64,000 bases of DNA from Nocardia vermiculata NBRC 100427 (GTDB lineage: Bacteria; Actinomycetota; Actinomycetes; Mycobacteriales; Mycobacteriaceae): contig NZ_BDCA01000022.1 of assembly GCF_001613265.1 (NCBI RefSeq), positions 62,001 to 126,000 of the forward strand, read 5' to 3'. The notes under the pieces are model-generated. The model saw nothing but the letters and a program-made list of their open reading frames with translations. It made no database searches and was not told where the DNA came from. The position numbers and the translations under genes were made by a program. Of this stretch, positions 34,768 through 43,644 are shown piece after piece. How positions within the stretch are numbered: the stretch's first letter is position 1; each line of letters begins with the position of its first letter.

Positions 34768-35424
34768 TCAGCGGCCCTGCTCGATCCGCGGGAAGGTCGT
34801 CTCGATCAACGCCATCAGCACATCCGACAACAGATGATGCACCTGCTCACGACTCAAACTCCCGCGCGTAATCCACTCGCGACCAGCAGTTTTCACCAAA
34901 CCACTGTACGAACGCACCAACGCACGCAATTCGTCGTCACGAGCCGAACCACTCGCCCCCACCATCTCGAGCAGCCGATCCGCCGCCGCATCATCGGCCT
35001 TGTCCAGGATGCGCTGCACCTCCGGATCGTCACCGATCCCCTCGTGCCCGGTCACCTTCACCCAGGTACTGCCCAACCCACTGATGGTGTCCAACAGCCA
35101 CGACACGCTCGCCTCCACCCGGTCACGGGTATCACCGGTCGGCACCACCATGTGATCGGGGCGCGGCAACGTCACCATCCGGCGCACCACAGCCAGATAC
35201 AGATCCCGCTTGTTACCGAAATAGTGATTGATCAGCCCACGCGCCACCCCTGCCCGGGCAGCCAGCTCGGCCGTCGACACCGCCGCATACGGACGCTCAC
35301 CGAACATGTCGATAGCGCACGCCAGAATCTGGGCACGCCGTTCATCCGGCTCCAAACGGCGCCGCCGAGCCGAATCCGCCTCGGCCGGTACCGATGTGGT
35401 CGTGGTTTCAGAGTGAGCGGGCAA
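34768..35424 (-). CDS. TetR-family regulator coupled to an acyl-CoA dehydrogenase
   Basis: A 218-residue repressor with helix-turn-helix at about 27-75 (DERRAQILACAIDMFGERP, recognition segment VARGLINHYFGNKRDLYL). The start is TTG at 35424: an AAGGA lies 5 bases upstream and no better start is available. It overlaps the end of the acyl-CoA dehydrogenase gene by 17 bases, so both are made from one transcript. A ligand such as an acyl-CoA is plausible but unproven. Confidence 0.85.
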   Translation of the reverse strand: MPAHSETTTTSVPAEADSARRRRLEPDERRAQILACAIDMFGERPYAAVSTAELAARAGVARGLINHYFGNKRDLYLAVVRRMVTLPRPDHMVVPTGDTRDRVEASVSWLLDTISGLGSTWVKVTGHEGIGDDPEVQRILDKADDAAADRLLEMVGASGSARDDELRALVRSYSGLVKTAGREWITRGSLSREQVHHLLSDVLMALIETTFPRIEQGR

Positions 35425-36553
35425 TGAGATCCTTCATCACCTCGTTGGAACCGGCGAGGATCCGCAACACGCGCGCGCCGGTATACAGCTGAGAAATCGG
35501 GTACTCCGTCATATATCCATAGCCACCGAACAATTGCAGACAGCGGTCCACCACGATACCCAACTGATCGGTCAGCCAGTACTTCGCCATCGCCGCCGTC
35601 GGAATGTCCAGCTCGCCACCGACATGCTTCACGATCGCATCGTCGAGGAAGGTCCGGCTCACCCGCGCGATCGTCGCGCACTCCGCCAGCTCGAACTTCG
35701 TGTTCTGCATCGCGAACAGCGGCTTACCGAAAGCCTCACGGCCCTTGGCGTAATCGACGGTCAGCTCGACCGCACTCTCCATCATCGACACCGCCATCAC
35801 CGCGGTCACCAGCCGCTCCTGCGCCAGCAACTGCATCATCTGATAGAAGCCCTGCCCCTCGGCCTCCCCCAGCAGATTGGCCGCCGGCACCCGCAGCTCG
35901 TCGAAGAACAGCTCGGCAGTGTCCTGCGCCTTGCCGCCGATCTTGTTCAGGATCCGGCCGCGGCGGAACCCGGGCGTATCGTCACCGACCTCCGCGAAGA
36001 TCAACGACACACCCGCGGCCCCCTTGGTCGGGTCCGTCTTCGCCGCGATCACGATTCCGTCGCACAACCAGCCGTTGGAGATGAAGATCTTCGACCCGGT
36101 GATCACATACTCGTCCCCCTCACGCACCGCCCGGGTCTTGATGTTCTGCAGATCCGAACCCGTCCCCGGCTCGGTCATACCGATCGACAGCACCATGTCC
36201 CCGCTCGCCGCCTTCGGCAGCACCCGGCGTTTGAGCTCCTCGGACCCGAAATGGTGAATATAGGGCGCGATGATCGACGAATGCACCGACATGCCCAGCG
36301 AAGCGTCACCCGCGTGTGACTGCGCCTCGATCACCGCCGCCTCATGGGCGAAAGTGCCGCCGCCACCGCCGTACTCCACCGGAATCGCCGCACACAGCAG
36401 CCCCAGCTCCCCCGCCCGGTTGTACAGCTGCCGGTCGGGATGGCCCTGCGCGACGAACTTCTCCTCGTGCGGCAGCACTTCCTTCTCGAAGAACGTCTTC
36501 GCCAGATCCCGGACGGCTTCGACCTCATCGTCGCTCCACGCGGCGCGCGCCAT
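35408..36553 (-). CDS. Acyl-CoA dehydrogenase
   Basis: A FAD-dependent beta-oxidation enzyme of 381 residues. FAD and substrate motifs are clear: SIGMTEPGTGSD (PROSITE-type signature), KIFISNGWLCDG, AKGREAFGKPLFAMQN and the C-terminal QLFGGYGYMTEYP. The C-terminus reads LAGSNEVMKDLIARSL, without the YEG glutamate of the medium-chain type, so the catalytic base should lie on the earlier helix as in long-chain and isovaleryl enzymes. ATG 36553 is 6 bases after GAAGGAA. A TetR gene follows with 17 bases of overlap. Chain-length specificity cannot be told. Confidence 0.9.
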   Translation of the reverse strand: MARAAWSDDEVEAVRDLAKTFFEKEVLPHEEKFVAQGHPDRQLYNRAGELGLLCAAIPVEYGGGGGTFAHEAAVIEAQSHAGDASLGMSVHSSIIAPYIHHFGSEELKRRVLPKAASGDMVLSIGMTEPGTGSDLQNIKTRAVREGDEYVITGSKIFISNGWLCDGIVIAAKTDPTKGAAGVSLIFAEVGDDTPGFRRGRILNKIGGKAQDTAELFFDELRVPAANLLGEAEGQGFYQMMQLLAQERLVTAVMAVSMMESAVELTVDYAKGREAFGKPLFAMQNTKFELAECATIARVSRTFLDDAIVKHVGGELDIPTAAMAKYWLTDQLGIVVDRCLQLFGGYGYMTEYPISQLYTGARVLRILAGSNEVMKDLIARSL

Positions 36554-36736
36554 CAGCACTTCCTTCTTCTCGTGCCCACGGGACCACCCCGGTCCCGAGC
36601 ACAGCTTGTCGAACTATTGGCATGCTGTCAACAACCCGCCGGGTGTCGCCCCACCACGCCCCCGGACCTCCCAACAGCCGCGATGCGACAATGAACGACG
36701 CACACTCCCGCAGACGAAGGATCATCCGGCAGCACG

Positions 36737-38221
36737 ATGGCTGAGCACACCGCGACGAACGCGCCCACCCCACCCCTGCCCGGCACCCCCATCGAAGCCG
36801 AGGACCTGGCCACCTGCCTGCGAGTGCTCGACCAGGCCGCCCTGCTACGCGACGACCACCCCGACGCCATCGCCGTCCAGCGCGCCGTCGGCCACATGTT
36901 CAAACGACTCAAGAAACGCCGTCGCACCGAGGCCCGCGATGCCGTCGCCGCCGCCGACCGGGCAGTCGTCGCCGCGACCGCCACCGGCTCCCCGCAACGC
37001 ATCGACGACGAGACCGCCGGCCTCGCCCTCACCAGCAACACCACCGGCGACGCCGCCGGAACCCTGCTGCGCGCCCGCCCGTGCTACATCTGCAAACAGC
37101 GCTACACCCGCGTCGATGCGTTCTACCACCAACTCTGCCCCGACTGCGCGACCCGCAGCCACACCAAACGAGACGCCCGCACCGACCTCACCGGGCGCCG
37201 CGCGCTCCTCACCGGCGGGCGCGCCAAGATCGGCATGTACATCGCGCTGCGTCTGCTGCGCGACGGCGCGCACACCACCGTCACCACGCGCTTCCCCAAC
37301 GACGCCATCCGCCGCTTCACCGCACAACCCGACAGCGCCGACTGGTTGCACCGACTCCGCATCGTCGGTATCGACCTGCGTGATCCCGCACAGGTGGTAG
37401 CGCTGGCCGACGACGTCGCGGCCCAGGGCCCACTCGACATCATCATCAACAATGCAGCACAGACGGTGCGCCGCTCCCCCGGCTCCTACGCCGCCCTCAT
37501 CGAGGCGGAATCGGCACCCCTGCCCGCCGGCGAACTTCCCGACACCGTCACCTTCGGACACACCACACAGGCACACCCGAACGCACTCACCGCCTCACTC
37601 GACTCCGCCCCCGTCACCACCGCACTCGCGGCCGCCGACGTCACCGACCTCGCCCTCGTCGCCGGATCGGCTACCCCCGAACGCATTTCACAGGGCGTAG
37701 CCATCGACGCCGGCGGACTGGTGCCCGACCTCGCGCACACCAACAGCTGGGTGCAGACGGTCGCCGAGGTGGATGCCACCGAACTCCTCGAGGTGCAGCT
37801 GTGCAACTCGACCGCGCCCTTCCTGCTCATCTCCCGGCTGCGCCCCGCCCTCGCCGCGTCCCGTGCCCGCCGCAAGTACATCGTCAATGTCTCCGCGATG
37901 GAGGGTGTGTTCAGCCGCGCCTACAAGGGGCCCGGTCACCCGCACACCAATATGGCCAAGGCAGCGCTGAACATGCTCACCCGCACCAGCGCCCGGGAGA
38001 TGTTCGAGGCCGACCGCATTCTGATGACCGCCGTGGACACCGGCTGGATCACCGACGAACGCCCGCACTACACCAAGATCCGCCTTGCCGAGGAGGGCTT
38101 CCACGCTCCCCTCGATCTGGTCGACGGTGCCGCCCGCGTCTACGACCCCATCGTCCAGGGTGAAGCAGGAGTCGACCTGTTCGGCTGTTTCCTCAAGGAC
38201 TACGAGCAGTCCGGCTGGTAA
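36737..38221 (+). CDS. Short-chain dehydrogenase with N-terminal zinc-ribbon-like extension
   Basis: A 494-residue protein. The first 110 residues are helical and basic. A four-cysteine motif follows, CYICKQRYTR ... CPDCATRS (about 116-140), resembling a zinc ribbon. The SDR domain starts about 155 with cofactor motif LTGGRAKIG and has NNAAQT. The usual YxxxK site is altered: the segment reads HPHTNMAKAALN, with Thr where Tyr is expected and Lys kept, while NVSAMEG holds the Ser. I recall related eukaryotic and bacterial SDRs sharing HPHTNMAKAALNM, so this may be a subfamily with a different proton donor. The SDR half also carries a long insertion (about 250-345). Substrate unknown. Confidence 0.8.
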   Translation: MAEHTATNAPTPPLPGTPIEAEDLATCLRVLDQAALLRDDHPDAIAVQRAVGHMFKRLKKRRRTEARDAVAAADRAVVAATATGSPQRIDDETAGLALTSNTTGDAAGTLLRARPCYICKQRYTRVDAFYHQLCPDCATRSHTKRDARTDLTGRRALLTGGRAKIGMYIALRLLRDGAHTTVTTRFPNDAIRRFTAQPDSADWLHRLRIVGIDLRDPAQVVALADDVAAQGPLDIIINNAAQTVRRSPGSYAALIEAESAPLPAGELPDTVTFGHTTQAHPNALTASLDSAPVTTALAAADVTDLALVAGSATPERISQGVAIDAGGLVPDLAHTNSWVQTVAEVDATELLEVQLCNSTAPFLLISRLRPALAASRARRKYIVNVSAMEGVFSRAYKGPGHPHTNMAKAALNMLTRTSAREMFEADRILMTAVDTGWITDERPHYTKIRLAEEGFHAPLDLVDGAARVYDPIVQGEAGVDLFGCFLKDYEQSGW

Positions 38222-38254
38222 CAGCGGCCCCTTGGGTTCCCTGTGCTGTTTTTT
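38221..38254 (+). terminator. Possible Rho-independent terminator after the SDR gene
   Basis: ACAGC (38221-38225) can pair with GCTGT (38245-38249), with CCC/GGG pairing inside, and a run of six T follows (38249-38254). It is the only U-tract terminator I see in this GC-rich window. Confidence 0.4.
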
Positions 38255-38670
38255 GGTTGGTAAGGCTTTGTTGGTATCGGGTGTTGACGTCGATGATGGG
38301 ATTACATGTTTAGATGCGCATATTTCCATACTCACATTATTAACCTGCGCAATTGCCGCCTCTCGCATGTCCGCTTCGCTGAGCCCTGTTGCCCTGCATG
38401 GATAGTCGGCGACAGTTGAGCCGGCGGCCTACCCTCCCCGGCTTGCCCCCTCCGGTCCGATCCAGTCCCCCACTTCCCTGTCGCGCCTCCCGCTTTTCGC
38501 GTGGGACCCACCTCCCCCAATGCTCGACACGGCTGCAGCGACATTCGTACATACGCATATCAATATAATGACGTTACTGAATCGCGCCACCGGCCCCGAA
38601 GCACATGGGAGGTGTCAGCCTGTGCGAAAGCCGACAAATCGCCGGCCTCCGCCTTAATCTGGAAGATGTG
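38255..38670. other. AT-richer non-coding stretch
   Basis: About 415 bases with no convincing gene on either strand. The parts at 38255-38350 and 38550-38580 are clearly poorer in GC than the rest of the window. Small frames exist on the minus strand but look arginine-rich and non-coding. It separates the SDR gene from the DUF2784 gene and may hold the latter's promoter. Confidence 0.5.
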
Positions 38671-39051
38671 ATGTACCGGGTGCTGGCAGAAGCCACCGCG
38701 GGCGTGCACTTCCTGTTCATCGCCTATCTGGTGGTCGGTGGATTCGTCGCGTGGCGATGGCGTTGGTCGATCTGGACCCATATCGCCGCAGTGGCATGGG
38801 GTTTCAGCACTGTGCTGGTCGGTATCGACTGCCCACTGACACACCTGGAGACCTGGGCACGGATACAGGGCGGCGAAGCCGGACTCCCCTCGGGCGGATT
38901 CATCGACAACTACATCACCGGCGTGCTGTATCCGAGCAGCGCCCTGGATTTGGTGCGAGTGCTGGTCGCGGTGCTGGTCACGATCTCGTGGGTGGGGTTC
39001 GCCCTGCTACACCTGCGGCGCCGCGCCGATCACCACACTGCCGCAGGGTAG
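38671..39051 (+). CDS. DUF2784 membrane protein
   Basis: A 126-residue membrane protein of unknown function. Four hydrophobic segments are visible, starting AEATAGVHFLFIAYLVVGG, then HIAAVAWGFSTVLVG, and later VRVLVAVLVTISWVGFALL. The family mark is the stretch CPLTHLETWARIQGG after helix 2 and GFIDNYITGVLYPS. The ATG at 38671 follows GGAAG by 6 bases; longer upstream frames are not supported. It converges on a TetR gene 24 bases away. Confidence 0.82.
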   Translation: MYRVLAEATAGVHFLFIAYLVVGGFVAWRWRWSIWTHIAAVAWGFSTVLVGIDCPLTHLETWARIQGGEAGLPSGGFIDNYITGVLYPSSALDLVRVLVAVLVTISWVGFALLHLRRRADHHTAAG

Positions 39052-39075
39052 GACCGCACCAGGTTCCCGCCGATC

Positions 39076-39648
39076 TCACCCCCGGCCGAGGACGCGAACG
39101 GCCCGGACGACATCATCGCCCAGCACGGGGGCACCGGCGGGCGCGATCAGTGATTGCAGACCGGTTCCGGAGAACAACAGGAACAACACCTTGGCGACCG
39201 CTTCTGCATCGCCGGCCGGCAGGTCGGGATAGGTCTCCCGCAACACGCGGGTGACCTCGGCATATGCCCCGTCCGCCGCCTCTGCCATATAGGCCTGTGC
39301 CTCCGGCGACCGCGCGACCCGGACACCGTTCTCCACACTCAAGAGCAACTCGTCCTGGTTCTTCTGGATGACGTCGAGCAGACCGTCCCACGTCGCTGCC
39401 AGCGATTGCGCCAGGGACCTCCCCTCCCCCGCATCCCGGATCGCGTCCTCCATTCCGTCGCCGATCTTGCTGCCGACGGTCTCGGCGATCGCTTCGGAGA
39501 TCAGGCGATCCTTGGTGCCGAAGTGGTAGCCGATGGCCGCCAGACTCACCCCGGCCGCGCTCGCGATATCACGGGCGGTCACCTTGGCCATGCCTCGTTC
39601 CAGAACGGCTTTGCGCGCCCCCGTCAGTAGGTCTTCACGATTTCCCAT
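39076..39648 (-). CDS. TetR-family regulator, probable repressor of the divergent FAD monooxygenase
   Basis: A 190-residue repressor. The helix-turn-helix is at about 1-48 (NREDLLTGARKAVLERG, recognition segment VSLAAIGYHFGTKDRLI). The C-terminal half has the pattern seen in TetR proteins that control antibiotic-modifying or efflux genes. It is divergent from a TetX-like FAD monooxygenase, with paired AGACAAA/TTTGTCT sequences in the 100-base spacer, so it most likely represses both. Confidence 0.85.
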   Translation of the reverse strand: MGNREDLLTGARKAVLERGMAKVTARDIASAAGVSLAAIGYHFGTKDRLISEAIAETVGSKIGDGMEDAIRDAGEGRSLAQSLAATWDGLLDVIQKNQDELLLSVENGVRVARSPEAQAYMAEAADGAYAEVTRVLRETYPDLPAGDAEAVAKVLFLLFSGTGLQSLIAPAGAPVLGDDVVRAVRVLGRG

Positions 39649-39682
39649 AGCTCCAATCTACAACGTCTCACACACCTGTACT

Positions 39683-39715
39683 AGACAAACGTATGAGTCT
39701 GTGGCACATTTGTCT
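39683..39715. promoter_or_regulatory. Inverted-repeat operator candidate
   Basis: Perfect 7-base arms AGACAAA (39683-39689) and TTTGTCT (39709-39715) separated by 19 bases, between the divergent TetR and FAD-monooxygenase genes. Confidence 0.4.
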
Positions 39716-39748
39716 CAGACGTTCGATCCAGCACAGAGAGACTTCACG

Positions 39749-41011
39749 ATGAGCATCGCTTCCACACCTCTTCAGGTACTCGTATCCGGCGGCGGAATCG
39801 CCGGCAACGCCGTTGCGCTGCAACTGCTCCGGGCCGGTATCGGGGTCACCGTAGTCGAACGTGCCGAGGCTCCCCGCCCGGGAGGACAAGCGGTCGATCT
39901 CCGCGGTCCCAGTCGCGAAGCCGCCGAGCGGATGGGCCTCATGCCCGCCATCACCGCTCGTCGACTCGACGAACGTGGCATCGACTACATCGATGCACAC
40001 GGCAAGTCGTATACGTCGGTCTCGATGGAGGATTTCGGCGGCAAGGGCATCGTCGCCGACATCGAGATCACCCGCGGCGACCTCAACCAGGTGCTGCTCG
40101 ACGCGATCGCCGCGGCCGACGGTGAGGTGGACTACCGCTATGGCGACAGGATCGAATCCCTGACCCCCGACAACTCCGACGACTCCGGAATCGAGGTCAC
40201 CTTCGCCTCCGGGCGCACCGGCCGATTCGACCTCGTCATCGGCGCCGACGGCGTCCATTCGGCCACCCGGCGGCTCGCCTTCGGTCCCGAGGAGCAGTTC
40301 AGCACCTTCCTCGGCGGATACGCCTCGTTCTTCACCATGCCCACTCCGGCGGGAATCGAGCCCGGCTGGTTCGCCATGCAGTTGATCCCGAATGCGGCGG
40401 TGGGACTGCGTCCGGACCTCGATCCGACCACGTCCAAGGCCATCCTGACACTGCTCGGGCACCCCGAGCCGGCGCTGCGGCGGGACGTCACCGCCCAGCG
40501 TCAGCTGATCCGTGATCTGCTCGGTACCGACCCGAGCTGGCACGCAGCGGCGATCCTGGAAGCCATGGACACCGCCCAGGATTTCTACTTCGACGAGCTC
40601 GCACGCATCGACATGCCTACTCTGTCGGCCGGGCGCGTGACGCTACTGGGCGATGCCGGCTACTGCGGCTCTCCGATGACCGGTATGGGCACTGCTATGG
40701 CGATCGTCGGCGCCTACATCCTGGCCGGTGAGCTCGCGGCCGACCCCACCGATGTGCCCGCGGCACTGCGCCGATACGAGGACAAGGTCACCCCGTTCCT
40801 CGACAAGGCCAAGGAAATGCCGGGCGGCGGAATCAAGATGATGCTGTCCCCCAGCGCATTCGGTACCGCCTTGCGCAGAACCGCGAACCGGATCATGTTG
40901 TCGAAGGCACTGCGTCCGGTAGCGGCGAAGATGTTCTTCGGCCAGACCGACGACTACGAGCTCCCGGCCTACCCGGCTGCCACTGCCGACAACGCCGAAC
41001 CGGCTCGATGA
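39749..41011 (+). CDS. FAD-dependent monooxygenase, TetX/aromatic hydroxylase type
   Basis: A class A flavoprotein hydroxylase of 420 residues. Motifs are GGGIAGNAVALQLL (FAD binding, about 14-27), the conserved Arg-containing ITRGDLNQVLLDA, GADGVHSATR (DG motif) and LLGDAGYCGSPMTG (GD motif, about 300). This set is shared by TetX-type tetracycline-inactivating enzymes, rifampicin monooxygenases and polyketide hydroxylases. The ATG at 39749 is chosen because AGAGAGA precedes it and the Rossmann strand starts soon after. The divergent TetR supports induction by a small aromatic compound. The substrate, and any resistance role, is unproven. Confidence 0.87.
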   Translation: MSIASTPLQVLVSGGGIAGNAVALQLLRAGIGVTVVERAEAPRPGGQAVDLRGPSREAAERMGLMPAITARRLDERGIDYIDAHGKSYTSVSMEDFGGKGIVADIEITRGDLNQVLLDAIAAADGEVDYRYGDRIESLTPDNSDDSGIEVTFASGRTGRFDLVIGADGVHSATRRLAFGPEEQFSTFLGGYASFFTMPTPAGIEPGWFAMQLIPNAAVGLRPDLDPTTSKAILTLLGHPEPALRRDVTAQRQLIRDLLGTDPSWHAAAILEAMDTAQDFYFDELARIDMPTLSAGRVTLLGDAGYCGSPMTGMGTAMAIVGAYILAGELAADPTDVPAALRRYEDKVTPFLDKAKEMPGGGIKMMLSPSAFGTALRRTANRIMLSKALRPVAAKMFFGQTDDYELPAYPAATADNAEPAR

Positions 41012-41089
41012 ATCCGAGAGCCGAGCGGATCTCCTGACGGGCGGACTTCGGATACGGAGTCCACCCCGATCCACCGGCTCGGAAGACGG

Positions 41090-41500
41090 TCAGAGCTCCG
41101 CCGTCGTTCCCGGCACCAGCCCCTCGGCCAAGCGGAACTTGCCCGCCAGGTCCGTCAGCATCCGCACCGACGGACTCGACAATCCTGCGGCGGTCCGCAG
41201 CAACTGCCGCAGGGCCGGATCTTCGACGGTCGACACCAGGGCACCGTCACCGGCGACCGGATCCTCGCTCCCGCCGTCACTGAATCGGGTCAGCTCCACC
41301 GCGAGCACGCGCGCGACGGTCTCCACCAGCTCCACCGACGGGTTCTCCCGGTTTCCGGAGCGCAACTGCGACAGATAGGTAGCCGATACGGGGTGACCGG
41401 CCTGCGTCACCCGGAAGGCCAGCGCCCGGTTCGTCAGCCGCGTCTCGTGCGCCTGCTCCCACCGTGCGATGACGTCGTTCAGACGGTCCGCGAATTTCAC
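41090..41500 (-). CDS. EspR-like helix-turn-helix regulator
   Basis: A 136-residue DNA-binding protein. The N-terminal half has the EspR pattern: VKFADRLNDVIARWE ... LAFRVTQAGHPVSATYLSQLRSGNRENPS, whose recognition helix includes SATYLSQLRSGNR. The C-terminal half (VRMLTDLAGKFRLAEG) matches the EspR dimerisation region. Mycobacterial EspR is a 132-residue nucleoid-associated regulator of ESX-1 and cell-wall genes. The GTG at 41500 is 9 bases after AGGGGG; the longer frame upstream is not supported. A second member lies at 49868. Confidence 0.85.
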   Translation of the reverse strand: MKFADRLNDVIARWEQAHETRLTNRALAFRVTQAGHPVSATYLSQLRSGNRENPSVELVETVARVLAVELTRFSDGGSEDPVAGDGALVSTVEDPALRQLLRTAAGLSSPSVRMLTDLAGKFRLAEGLVPGTTAEL

Positions 41501-41699
41501 CGGCACCACCCCCTGGCCGCGACGGAAATCCGCACCTCGGCCCCACAACACGAGCACATGACATCTCGAAACTACTCCGCCGGTGTCCGATTCGCGCGTC
41601 GACAGGCCGTGCGGACGGCACCGACAGCGAGGATCCGGGCCCGCACCATCGCTCCGGGGCGGGCGGGGCGGCAGCGGCACCGGTCGATAGGCTCGCCTC

Positions 41700-42749
41700 G
41701 TGCCCCGGACGATCATGCTGGACGTCGACACCGGAATCGACGATGCGCTCGCACTGCTGTATCTGCTGGCGGACCCGGACGTCGAGATCGCGGCCATCGC
41801 CTCGACGGCCGGCAATGTGCCCGTGGCACAGGTCGCGGCGAACAATCTCGCACTGCTCGACCTGGGCCGGGCACCCGATATCGAGGTCGGGCTCGGTGCC
41901 GCCGGGCCCCTGGCGATCGACCTGCGCACCACCGAGGACACCCACGGTCCACAGGGCATCGGATACGCCGAGTTGCCACCCTCGGCGCGCACACTGTCGT
42001 CCCGCTCCGCAGCGCAACTGTGGGTGGACACCGCACGGTCGCGTCCCGGCGAGGTATTTGGCCTGTGCACCGGGCCACTGACCAACCTCGCGCTCGCCCT
42101 CGAGTTGGAGCCCCGGCTGCCACAGCTGCTGCGCCGGCTGGTGATCATGGGTGGTGCCTTCGGCCATCCGGGGAATACGACACCGGTCGCCGAGTGGAAT
42201 GTGCACGTGGACCCGGAGGCGGCGAAAATCGTCTTCGACGCATTCTCCGCGGCGCCGCCGGACCGGCGGCCGATCGTCTGCGGTCTCGATGTCACCGAAA
42301 CCATCGAGATGGTGCCCGAGCATCTGGCTCGCATCGCCGAGCGGGCCGGTGACTCGGTGGCCGTCCCCTCCCCTGCCGACCCACCCGCGCTGCGATCCAC
42401 CGCGGTCAATCCCGTGGTGCGCTTCCTCGTCGACGCGGTCCGGTTCTATTTCGAATTCCATCAGCAGTGTGGCCAGGGCTATCTTGCCCATATGCACGAT
42501 CCGTTCGCGGCTGCGGTCGCGCTGGAACCCGAGCGCGCGGTACTCCGCCCGGCCACCGTCGACGTCGAACTGGCCGGCACTCTCACTCGCGCGATGACCG
42601 TAGCCGACCGCTCCGGAATGTGGGGACGCGACGCGAACGCCGACATTGCCACCGGAACCGACCCGGATGCCTTCTTCGAGCATCTGATCGCGCGGCTCGG
42701 CGATTTCGCCGCCGCACTGTATCCGGCTGTTACACAGGGAGTCCGATGA
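41700..42749 (+). CDS. Inosine-uridine-type nucleoside hydrolase
   Basis: A 349-residue N-ribohydrolase that cleaves ribonucleosides to base and ribose. The calcium-binding signature DVDTGIDDALAL is at residues 8-19 (Asp 10, 14 and 15), with MGGAF, EWNVHVDPEAA and the catalytic HMHDP (about 265). The GTG start at 41700 begins directly on this motif. Its stop overlaps the amidohydrolase gene by 4 bases (ATGA), so the pair is probably a nucleoside or base salvage or degradation unit. It is divergent from the EspR-like gene. Confidence 0.9.
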   Translation: MPRTIMLDVDTGIDDALALLYLLADPDVEIAAIASTAGNVPVAQVAANNLALLDLGRAPDIEVGLGAAGPLAIDLRTTEDTHGPQGIGYAELPPSARTLSSRSAAQLWVDTARSRPGEVFGLCTGPLTNLALALELEPRLPQLLRRLVIMGGAFGHPGNTTPVAEWNVHVDPEAAKIVFDAFSAAPPDRRPIVCGLDVTETIEMVPEHLARIAERAGDSVAVPSPADPPALRSTAVNPVVRFLVDAVRFYFEFHQQCGQGYLAHMHDPFAAAVALEPERAVLRPATVDVELAGTLTRAMTVADRSGMWGRDANADIATGTDPDAFFEHLIARLGDFAAALYPAVTQGVR

Positions 42750-43639
42750 CTGTCGACAACGACGACCGGGCGGCGGTCGCGCGGTTCCGCCATGCGTTGG
42801 AACTCCCCGCGATCGTCGACGTACACACCCACTTCATGCCCGATCGCGTGCTGCGCAAGGTATGGGATTATTTCGATTCCGCCGGCCCGCTGATCGGGCG
42901 GCCGTGGCCGATCACCTACCGCGACGACGAGAAGCAGCGCCTGGATACGCTGCGCGAGTTCGGGGTGCGCGCGTTCACCTCATTGGTGTACCCGCACAAA
43001 CCCGATATGGCGGCGTGGCTCAACGAGTGGGCCGCCGACTTCGCCGCGCGCACCCCGGACTGCCTGCATACCGCCACCTTCTACCCCGAACATCATGCAG
43101 CGAGCTACGTGCACGCGGCACTCGAGTCCGGGGCACGAATCTTCAAATCCCACGTCCAGGTGGGTGACTACCATCCCGGCGATCCGCTACTGACCGAGGT
43201 CTGGGGCCTGCTCGCCGACGCCGGCGTTCCGGTGCTGATCCACTGCGGGTCGGGCCCGGCACCGGGCACGTTCACCGGACCGGAACCGATCGCCGAACTG
43301 ATGGCGAGGTTCCCTCGACTGCGACTGATCGTCGCCCACATGGGCGTTCCGGAATACTCGGCGTTCCTCGACATCGCCGAGCAGCACGACACGGTGTACC
43401 TCGATACGACGATGTCGTTCACCGACTTCGTGGAGGAGCGCGATCCGTTCCCGCGCTCCGAGTATCCGCGTCTGGCCGATCTGGGCGACCGGATCCTGTT
43501 CGGCAGCGACTTCCCGAACATCCCGTATTCCTACGCGCATGCCCTGCAGGCACTCGAGCGTCTCGACCTCGGTACGGATTGGCTGCGGGCGGTGTGCCAC
43601 GACAACGCGGCACACCTGTTCGCCCTCGAGCCGGAGTGA
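42746..43639 (+). CDS. Amidohydrolase-family metal-dependent hydrolase (ACMSD-like)
   Basis: A 297-residue TIM-barrel metalloenzyme. Metal ligands are visible in order: VDVHTHFMP (about 24-30), GARIFKSHVQVGDY, HCGSG, IVAHMG and FGSDFPN (Asp near 250). This pattern is that of amidohydrolase 2 enzymes such as aminocarboxymuconate-semialdehyde decarboxylase. The longer frame upstream is a shadow; the ATG at 42746 in the ATGA overlap is the start. Translational coupling to a nucleoside hydrolase suggests it acts on a released base or ring-opened product, but that is inference. It converges on meaB with 5 bases between. Confidence 0.85.
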   Translation: MTVDNDDRAAVARFRHALELPAIVDVHTHFMPDRVLRKVWDYFDSAGPLIGRPWPITYRDDEKQRLDTLREFGVRAFTSLVYPHKPDMAAWLNEWAADFAARTPDCLHTATFYPEHHAASYVHAALESGARIFKSHVQVGDYHPGDPLLTEVWGLLADAGVPVLIHCGSGPAPGTFTGPEPIAELMARFPRLRLIVAHMGVPEYSAFLDIAEQHDTVYLDTTMSFTDFVEERDPFPRSEYPRLADLGDRILFGSDFPNIPYSYAHALQALERLDLGTDWLRAVCHDNAAHLFALEPE

Positions 43640-43644
43640 ACGTC

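Noticed and set aside
38332..38558. Short minus-strand frames in the AT-richer region
   Set aside because: Arg/Gly-rich translations with no ribosome binding site; composition suggests chance.
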